A stretch of 64,000 nucleotides of DNA from Opitutus sp. (GTDB taxonomy: Bacteria > Verrucomicrobiota > Verrucomicrobiia > Opitutales > Opitutaceae): positions 1 to 64,000 of the forward strand of contig SIBG01000008.1 of the NCBI GenBank assembly GCA_009695305.1. The letters run 5' to 3'. Position numbers and translations under genes: made by a program. Below are positions 37,368-44,200 of the stretch, piece by piece. Position 1 is the stretch's first letter; each line of letters starts with the position of its first letter. The notes below the pieces were generated by a model. That model ran no database searches and had not been told where the DNA came from. It was given only the letters and a program-made list of their open reading frames with translations.

Positions 37368-38765
37368 TCAGACGTGGATCGCCTCGCCCGTTGTCGCCGC
37401 CGCCGCCTCCATCACGGCTTCGCTCAGGGTCGGATGGGCGTGAATCGTGTGGTGGATGTCCGCCACCGTCAGCTCCGCTTCGATCGCGAGTCCATACTCG
37501 GCGATCAGCTCGGTCGCTTCCGCTCCGATGATGTGCGCGCCCAGAAGCTCGCCCGTCTTCGCGTCGCTGAGCACCTTCACAAAACCCTCGCTCTCGGCCG
37601 ACGCCACCGCCTTGCCCGAGGCCGTGAACGGAAATTTCCCAATTTTGTAATTTAGCTTTTTCTCCTTCGCCGCCTTTTCCGTGAGCCCGGTGCTCGCGAC
37701 CTGCGGCTGGCAGTAAGTGCAGCCCGGGAAATTTTTCACGCGCTTGGCCTTGCCGTGCCCGAACATCCCCTGCACCGCGTTGATCGCCTCATAGGTCGCC
37801 ACATGCGCGAGCCACGGAGGTCCGATGATGTCGCCCGCACCATAGATACCCTTCACGCTGCTCTGGTAATCGTCGCCAACCTTCAGGTAGTTGCGGTCGA
37901 GTTCCAACTTCACACCCGGGGCGAGCAGGCCTTCAAGATTGGCCACCACGCCGATGGCCGACAAGAGCACCTCGGACTCAACCTCGGTCTTCTGGTCGCC
38001 CGCCACGAGATCGACCTTCACCGAATTCTGGCCGAGGCGGAAATTCTCGCACTTCGTCCCCACGTGCATCGCGATGCCTTGCTTCTCGAACGATCGGCTC
38101 AGCGTCCTCGCCACCTCCTCATCCTCCACCGGCAGGATTTGCGGTAGCACCTCAACCAACGTCACCTTCGAACCGAGCGCGTTGTAGAAATAGGCAAACT
38201 CCACGCCGATCGCGCCCGCGCCGACGATCACGATCGACTTCGGCAGCGTCTTCGCCGCGAGCGCCTCGCGCGAGGTCATCACGCGCACGCCATCGCATTC
38301 GAGATCCGGGATCCGCCGCATCTTGCAGCCGGTCGCGATCAGGATGTTTTTCGTTTTGAAAAACTTCCCCTTATGCTCGCCCGCCGTAACCGAGACCATG
38401 CCCGGCGCGCTCACCTGCCCGCGGCCGACAAAGTAATCGACCTTGTTTTTCTTGAACAAAAACTCGATGCCCTTCGCCATCTGCCCCGCCACCGTGCGCG
38501 AGCGCTCCATTACCTTTGCGAAGTCGAAACTCACCTCCTTTGCGCTCAGTCCGTAAATCTCCGCCTTCTTCATTTTTTGGTAGAGCTCCGCGCTCTTCAG
38601 CAACGCCTTTGTCGGGATGCAGCCCCAGTTCAGGCACGTGCCGCCCGCTCGTTCTAGCTCGATGCACGCCACTTTTTTCCCGAGTTGCCCCGCGCGGATC
38701 GCTCCCGCATAGCCCGCCGGTCCGCCGCCAATGACGATGAGATCGTATTCCGTAGTTTCAGCCAT
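37368..38765 (-). CDS. lpd: Dihydrolipoyl dehydrogenase
   Basis: Lpd (E3) reoxidises dihydrolipoamide in 2-oxo acid dehydrogenase complexes and the glycine cleavage system. The 465-residue flavoprotein has the FAD motif IGGGPAGYAGAIRAGQLG, the redox-active disulfide GGTCLNWGCIPTK, the NAD motif VIVGAGAIGVEF, and the C-terminal HAHPTLSEAV with the catalytic His-Glu pair nearby. The E1 and E2 subunits are not in the window. It lies convergent with the pyrophosphatase gene. Confidence 0.94.
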   Translation of the reverse strand: MAETTEYDLIVIGGGPAGYAGAIRAGQLGKKVACIELERAGGTCLNWGCIPTKALLKSAELYQKMKKAEIYGLSAKEVSFDFAKVMERSRTVAGQMAKGIEFLFKKNKVDYFVGRGQVSAPGMVSVTAGEHKGKFFKTKNILIATGCKMRRIPDLECDGVRVMTSREALAAKTLPKSIVIVGAGAIGVEFAYFYNALGSKVTLVEVLPQILPVEDEEVARTLSRSFEKQGIAMHVGTKCENFRLGQNSVKVDLVAGDQKTEVESEVLLSAIGVVANLEGLLAPGVKLELDRNYLKVGDDYQSSVKGIYGAGDIIGPPWLAHVATYEAINAVQGMFGHGKAKRVKNFPGCTYCQPQVASTGLTEKAAKEKKLNYKIGKFPFTASGKAVASAESEGFVKVLSDAKTGELLGAHIIGAEATELIAEYGLAIEAELTVADIHHTIHAHPTLSEAVMEAAAATTGEAIHV

Positions 38766-38807
38766 GCTCCCACCGTCGTCACGCTGCGAAAACCCGTCAA
38801 ACGGAAA

Positions 38808-39224
38808 CTAAATGTCGATCACGTCCTCCATCTTTTTCTTCACCGGCTTGACCTGCGGGTTGGGCGGACGCGGTCCCCGCATCAAGCCGCTCATCACCAG
38901 GTTGGTCACACTCACCACCAGTGCCCCCCAGAGCGCGGGCCAGAAACCCGCCACATGAAACCCGTCCACCAATCGCCCGACAAAGAGAAATAACAAGGCA
39001 TTGATCACCAGCACCCCGAGCCCCAGTGTCAGCACAATGAATGGCAGCGTAAACAGCACCAGCAGCGGCTTCAGGATCGCATTGCAAAAACTCAGCAGCA
39101 ACACGACCGCGAGCAACGCCGCGCCGCTGTCACAGGCGATGCCCTGCACGAGCTGCGTCGCGAGCGTCACGCCCACCGCCAGCACCAGCCAGCGGACGAG
39201 CAACTGAACAAACGGTGAATTCAT
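38808..39224 (-). CDS. Small polytopic membrane protein (phage holin 4_2-like family)
   Basis: A 138-residue protein with four transmembrane segments (LVRWLVLAVGVTLATQLV, LLAVVLLLSFCNAILKPLLVL, FIVLTLGLGVLVINALLFL, LWGALVVSVTNLVMSGLM). The spacing and the NAILKPLL and LVINALL blocks fit the family annotated as phage holin family 4, a chromosomal family with no proven lytic role. The C-terminus is basic (KPVKKKMED). It lies 42 bp upstream of lpd on the same strand. Function is unknown. Confidence 0.75.
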   Translation of the reverse strand: MNSPFVQLLVRWLVLAVGVTLATQLVQGIACDSGAALLAVVLLLSFCNAILKPLLVLFTLPFIVLTLGLGVLVINALLFLFVGRLVDGFHVAGFWPALWGALVVSVTNLVMSGLMRGPRPPNPQVKPVKKKMEDVIDI

Positions 39225-39261
39225 TTCCGCCGACACTCACGCCCCGCCCTTGCGCCGAGCA

Positions 39262-40356
39262 ATGAAAATCCTCGTCGTCCAGGACTACCTCCGCAGCGGC
39301 GGCACCGAGCGCCAGTCCGTGCTGCTCGCCAACGCGTTGGCCGCCGCCGGTCACACCGCCACCCTCCTCACCTTCCGGCCCGGCGGCGCGCTCACCGAGA
39401 CCGTGGCCAATAACGTCACCTTCCGCGCCCTCCAGTTCCTCGACCTCGGTCTCGATTGGTTCGCCCCCGGCTTGATGCGCGCCGTCCGCACCGCCGCCCC
39501 CGACCTCGTGCTTTGCCTGGGCCGCATGGCCAACTGCTATGCCGGTGGCATCCAGCACGCCTTTCCCACTCTACCCGTCGTCGCGACCATGCGCACCGGC
39601 CAGCCGCTTCCGTGGCTCTTCCGCCGCTCGCTCCGCTCCGCTCGCCACATCGTCGCCAACAGCCATGAGGCTCGGGACAACCTCGTCGCCCAATACGATG
39701 TCGCGGGTGAAAAAATCTCCGTCATCCATAACTCCCTCGTCTTCCCTCCGGCCTCCGCGCTCTGGCGCAACGCCCCTCTCCGCACCCAGCATGGCGCCAC
39801 GACGACCACCACCGTGCTCCTCAACGTCGCGATGTTTCGGCCCGAAAAAAATCAGCGCGAACTGATCGAGATCGTCGCCGGCCTGCCGGCGCCGCTCGAC
39901 TGGCAGCTCTGGCTCGCCGGCGAAGGCTCCGCCCGCGCGGCGTGCGAGCAACTCGTCGCCGAAAAAAATCTTGGCGCGCGGGTGAAGTTCCTCGGCTTTC
40001 GTCGCGACCCGACCCCCCTCTACTGCGCGGCCGACCTCGCCGTCCATGCTTCGTGGAGCGAGGCGCTCTCGAATTTCCTGATCGAGGCGCAGGCGCACGG
40101 ACTCCTCGCGGTCGCCTACGAGGCGCAGGGCATCCGCGAGTGTTTTAAGCCGGGCCGCACCGGCTGGGTCATCCCGCGCCACGACCGCGCTGCCTTTCGC
40201 ACGACCCTCTCGCGCCGCATCAGCGAGCCCGAGATCGCGCACGCCGAGCGCTCGGCTGACGCCCGCCACTACGCCCGCACCACTTTCGATCCCGCCCAGC
40301 AGGTCGCCGCCTACCTCGCGTTGTTTCAAAAACTGACCGGTTCTCCCGCCTCATGA
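39262..40356 (+). CDS. Family 4 glycosyltransferase
   Basis: This GT-B fold glycosyltransferase (364 residues) starts MKILVVQDYLRSGGTERQSVLL, a family signature. Its C-terminal half shows LNVAMFRPEKNQRELIEI and the nucleotide-sugar binding region ADLAVHASWSEALSNFLIEAQAHG with the usual E-x7-E spacing. It probably builds a cell-surface glycan. It overlaps the DeoR gene by 4 bp (ATGA), an unusual pairing of a glycosyltransferase with a sugar-type regulator. ATG 39262 is preferred to 39250. Confidence 0.88.
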   Translation: MKILVVQDYLRSGGTERQSVLLANALAAAGHTATLLTFRPGGALTETVANNVTFRALQFLDLGLDWFAPGLMRAVRTAAPDLVLCLGRMANCYAGGIQHAFPTLPVVATMRTGQPLPWLFRRSLRSARHIVANSHEARDNLVAQYDVAGEKISVIHNSLVFPPASALWRNAPLRTQHGATTTTTVLLNVAMFRPEKNQRELIEIVAGLPAPLDWQLWLAGEGSARAACEQLVAEKNLGARVKFLGFRRDPTPLYCAADLAVHASWSEALSNFLIEAQAHGLLAVAYEAQGIRECFKPGRTGWVIPRHDRAAFRTTLSRRISEPEIAHAERSADARHYARTTFDPAQQVAAYLALFQKLTGSPAS

Positions 40357-41138
40357 CCAACCAGCAGCGCACCGACCTCATCGAGCGGCACCTCCGCGAG
40401 CACAAATACGCCGACTTGCAATCACTCGCCGCGCGCTTCAGCGGCTCCCTCTCCACCGTTCGCCGCGCCCTCGATCAGCTCGAGGTCCGCGGCATCGTCC
40501 GCCGCCATCACGGCGGCGCCTCGCTCATCGAAACCGACGCCTTCGCGCAGGAATACGATTTCATCGCCCGCAATCAGCGCCAGGCCGACGAAAAATTCGC
40601 CATCGCCAGCCTCGTCGCCAGCCAGGTGCGCCCCGGCATGACCGTCATCCTCGACGGCGGCAGCACGACCTACGCCGTCGCCCGGCTGCTCGCCGAGAAG
40701 CGCCTGCAGGTCATCACCAACTCGCTCCCCATCGCCAGCTTCTTCAGCGATATTGGCAACGTCGAAACCATCGTCACCGGCGGCAGCATTTACAGCCGGC
40801 TCGGTTTCCTCGTCGGTCCGCAGTGCGAACAGTCCTTCGATCAGACCCACGCCGACCTCGCGATTCTCGGCGGCACTGGCATCACCGAGAGCGGCGTCTG
40901 GAACCAAAATGTCGTTGTCGGCGCCGTTCAGCGCAAAATGATCGCCGCCGCCGAGCGCACGATCTTCGTCCTCGACCAGTCGAAGTTCGGCCGCAAGGCC
41001 CTCAGCCTCACCGCCCCCTTCGATCCGCGCTTCACGATCGTCACCGACACGCGCCCCGCGCCCGCCGTCGCCCGCGCCATCACCACTGCCGGTGCCAAGC
41101 TCACCCTCGCTGAAAAAAAATCCGCGGCGCGCCCATAA
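40353..41138 (+). CDS. DeoR-family transcriptional regulator
   Basis: The 261-residue protein has an N-terminal DeoR helix-turn-helix (QQRTDLIERHLREHKYADLQ, then STVRRALDQLEVRG) followed by RHHGGA. The C-terminal sugar-phosphate sensing domain (VILDGGSTTYAVARLLAEK, then VGPQCEQSF and DLAILGGTGI) resembles ribose-5-phosphate isomerase-like DeoR sensors. The start overlaps the glycosyltransferase stop by 4 bp. Target genes are unknown; possible autoregulation of the two-gene unit is inference. Confidence 0.92.
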   Translation: MTNQQRTDLIERHLREHKYADLQSLAARFSGSLSTVRRALDQLEVRGIVRRHHGGASLIETDAFAQEYDFIARNQRQADEKFAIASLVASQVRPGMTVILDGGSTTYAVARLLAEKRLQVITNSLPIASFFSDIGNVETIVTGGSIYSRLGFLVGPQCEQSFDQTHADLAILGGTGITESGVWNQNVVVGAVQRKMIAAAERTIFVLDQSKFGRKALSLTAPFDPRFTIVTDTRPAPAVARAITTAGAKLTLAEKKSAARP

Positions 41139-41240
41139 GCTGAACGATGCGGCCGGGGCGCCCTCGCCGCGTTTTCCCGCTCCAGCCACCGTCATGGCCG
41201 GAGTCATCGCCCGCGCCCCGCATCAGCATTTGCGTTATCT

Positions 41241-41270
41241 TCATCCGTGTCCATCCGTGCCCATCCGTGG
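41241..41270. repeat. Three 10-bp tandem repeats at the uvrA start
   Basis: TCATCCGTGT, CCATCCGTGC and CCATCCGTGG follow head to tail with a period of exactly 10. The last unit contains the GTG chosen as the uvrA start. This is a low-complexity element of a type scattered in some genomes and here overlaps the translation initiation region. Confidence 0.75.
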
Positions 41271-44200
41271 TTAAAAAAACTCCTGCTCCCGAGTGCATCC
41301 GCCTGCGCGGCGTGCGTCAGAATAATCTCAAGGGCTTCGACCTCGATGTGCCGCTTGGCCGCTATCTCGTCGTCACCGGCCTGAGCGGAGCCGGCAAGTC
41401 CTCCCTCGTCTTCGACACGCTCCACGCCGAGGGCCAGCGCCGTTACGTCGAGACCTTCAGCGCCTACACGCGCCAGTTCCTCGACCTCCTCGACAAACCC
41501 AAGGTCGACTCGATCGAGAACATCCGCCCCTCGATCGCCATCGAACAGACCAACACCGTCAAGACGTCCCGCTCCACCGTCGGCACGATGACGGAGCTCA
41601 CCGATTTTTTCAAAGTCTGGTTCAGTCACGTCGCCGAATGCTTCGATCCCGTCACGGGCGAAAAAGTGGAGGACGACACTCCGCAATCCATCTGGACCAA
41701 AACCTCCTCGGCCCACGCCGGCCGCACTCTGCTGGTGGGTTTCAAGATCACCAAACCCGCCAATCTCACGTGGCCCGAAATTCTCCCGAACCTCAAAAAC
41801 CAGGGCTACGTCCGCTTGCTCGCCGAAAACGCGCTCTTCAAACTCGACGACGTCCTCGCGGCGCCGGCTCAGATTGCCAACCTGAAAACCCACATCTTTG
41901 TCATTCAGGATCGCCTCGCCATCACGGCCGCGAACCAGTCACGCTTCCTCGAAGCGACCGAGACTGCCCTGCACTTCGGCCAGGGCCAGGTTCACTGCTT
42001 CACGGCCGACACGCTTGGGCCCGCCGGTCACTTTTCCCGCGGACTCCACTCGCCGAAATCCGGCCGCACCTTCCGCGCCGCGTCGCCGGCGCTCTTCTCG
42101 TTCAACTCCCCGCTCGGCGCCTGCCCCAAATGCCGCGGTTTCGGTCGCGTCATCGACATCGACTACCGCCTCGCCCTGCCCGACCAATCACGCTCGATCA
42201 ACGACGGCGCGATCAAATGCTGGGAAAGCGAAATCTATGGCGAGTCCAAGAAAGATCTCCTCGTCTTCACCCGGAAAAGAAAAATCCCGACGCACGTTCC
42301 CTTCGCGTCGCTCACCCCGGAACAGCAAGCTTACATCATCGACGGCGAGCCCGGCTACGGGGAGGAGAATGGCAAGCCGTGGCCGAAATATTGGTATGGC
42401 CTGAAGGGGTTTTTCCGCTGGCTCGAAAAAAACACCTACAAGATGCACGTGCGCGTCTTTCTCGCGCGCTACCGCGCCTACAACCCCTGCCCCGCCTGCG
42501 GCGGCCAGCGCCTGCAGCCCGAGGCCCTTTGCTGGAAGTGGCAAAACCGCACCCTCCCCGACCTCTACCAACTCCCCGTCTCCGACCTCCTCACCCTCCT
42601 CGGAAAGTGTCACCCAGGGGGTGACGCTTCCTTCGCGGCACCGGCCACGCACTCCGCTTCACTCGCCTACGACTCGATTCTCACGCGCCTCCGCTATCTC
42701 GAACAAGTCGGCCTCGCCTACCTCACCCTCGATCGTCAGTCGAAGACCCTCTCCGGCGGCGAAGTCCAGCGCGTCAACCTCACCAGTTGTCTCGGCACCT
42801 CGCTGGTCGACACGCTCTTCGTCCTCGACGAACCCAGCGTCGGCCTCCACTCGCGCGACATCGATCGCCTCATTGCGATCATCCGCTCGCTCACCGACAC
42901 CGGCAACACCGTCGTCGTCGTCGAGCACGACGAGGCGATGATCCGCGCCGCCGACCACGTCATCGAAGTCGGCCCCGAGCCCGGCAGTCGCGGCGGTCAC
43001 ATCGTTTTTCAAGGGACCGTCCCCGCCCTGCGCGCTTCGCCCGCGAGCATCACCGGCGCATATTTCTCCGGCCGCCAGTCGATCGAATCGCCCTCGCGCC
43101 GCCGTCCGGTTGGTCATTGGTCATTGGACCTTGGTCATTCCCAGCGGACTCCTTGGCTCCACTTTCACCACGTCACCAAACACAATCTCCGCCACCTCGA
43201 CGTCTCCCTGCCACTGGGCCGCCTCGTCTGCCTCAGTGGCGTCTCCGGTTCCGGCAAGTCCACCCTCCTCGACCACGTCATCTACCAGGGCCTCCTCGCG
43301 AAACGCCTCCAACTCACCGAAGACCCCGCCGTCATCGAATCCATCCAGTGTGATATCGAGTTTTCCGACCTCGTCCTCGTCGATCAGTCTCCTCTCTCGC
43401 GCACGCCGCGCTCGAATCCCGCGCTCTACACTGAAGCGTGGGAACTCATCCGCGAACTCTATGCCGCCACCCCCGCCGCCCAGGCCGCCGGCTTCAGCCC
43501 CTCCAGCTTTTCTTTCAACAGCGGCGATGGTCGCTGTGAGCACTGCCTCGGCCTCGGCTACGAACGCGTCGAGATGCAATTTCTCTCCGACGTTTTTGTC
43601 CCCTGTCCCGTTTGCGAAAGCCGCCGGTTCAAACCCGAGGTGCTCGCGATTCAGTGGAGTGGCCGCTCCATCGCTGATCTCCTCGCCACCTCGGTCACGG
43701 ATGCGCTCGCGCTCTTCACGGCGCAGGCCGAGATTCACCGCCGCCTCGCCTCGCTCGACTCCGTCGGCCTCGGTTACCTCACGCTCGGCCAGCCACTCAA
43801 CACGCTTAGCGGCGGCGAATCCCAACGCCTGAAACTCGTCCGCTACCTCGGCCCGTTCACGGGCGATTCTGCCGTCCCGCCTCCCGCCTCCCACTCTCCT
43901 CCTCCCGCTGGAGCCTTGCTCCTGCTGGACGAACCGACCACCGGCCTCCACCGCCACGACGTCAAACGCCTCCTCGCCGTCCTGCATGCCCTCGTCGATC
44001 GCGGCCACAGCGTCGTCGTCATCGAGCACAACCTCGACGTCCTTAAGTCCGCCGACTGGCTCCTGGAAATCGGCCCCGACGCCGGCGCCAAGGGTGGCCG
44101 CATTGTCGCCGCCGGCCCCCCCGAATTCGTCGCCACCGCCGCCACCGCGACCTCGCCCTTCCTCTGCGCCGCCCTCTCGACTTGTAACCTAATAGGTTAC

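Noticed and set aside
38808-39224. Prophage, because of the holin-like family name
   Set aside because: No other phage gene is near. The family is common on bacterial chromosomes and the name comes from a distant profile match.
41241-43907. CRISPR array
   Set aside because: The short tandem units of 7 or 10 bp lack spacers, and no cas gene occurs in the window.
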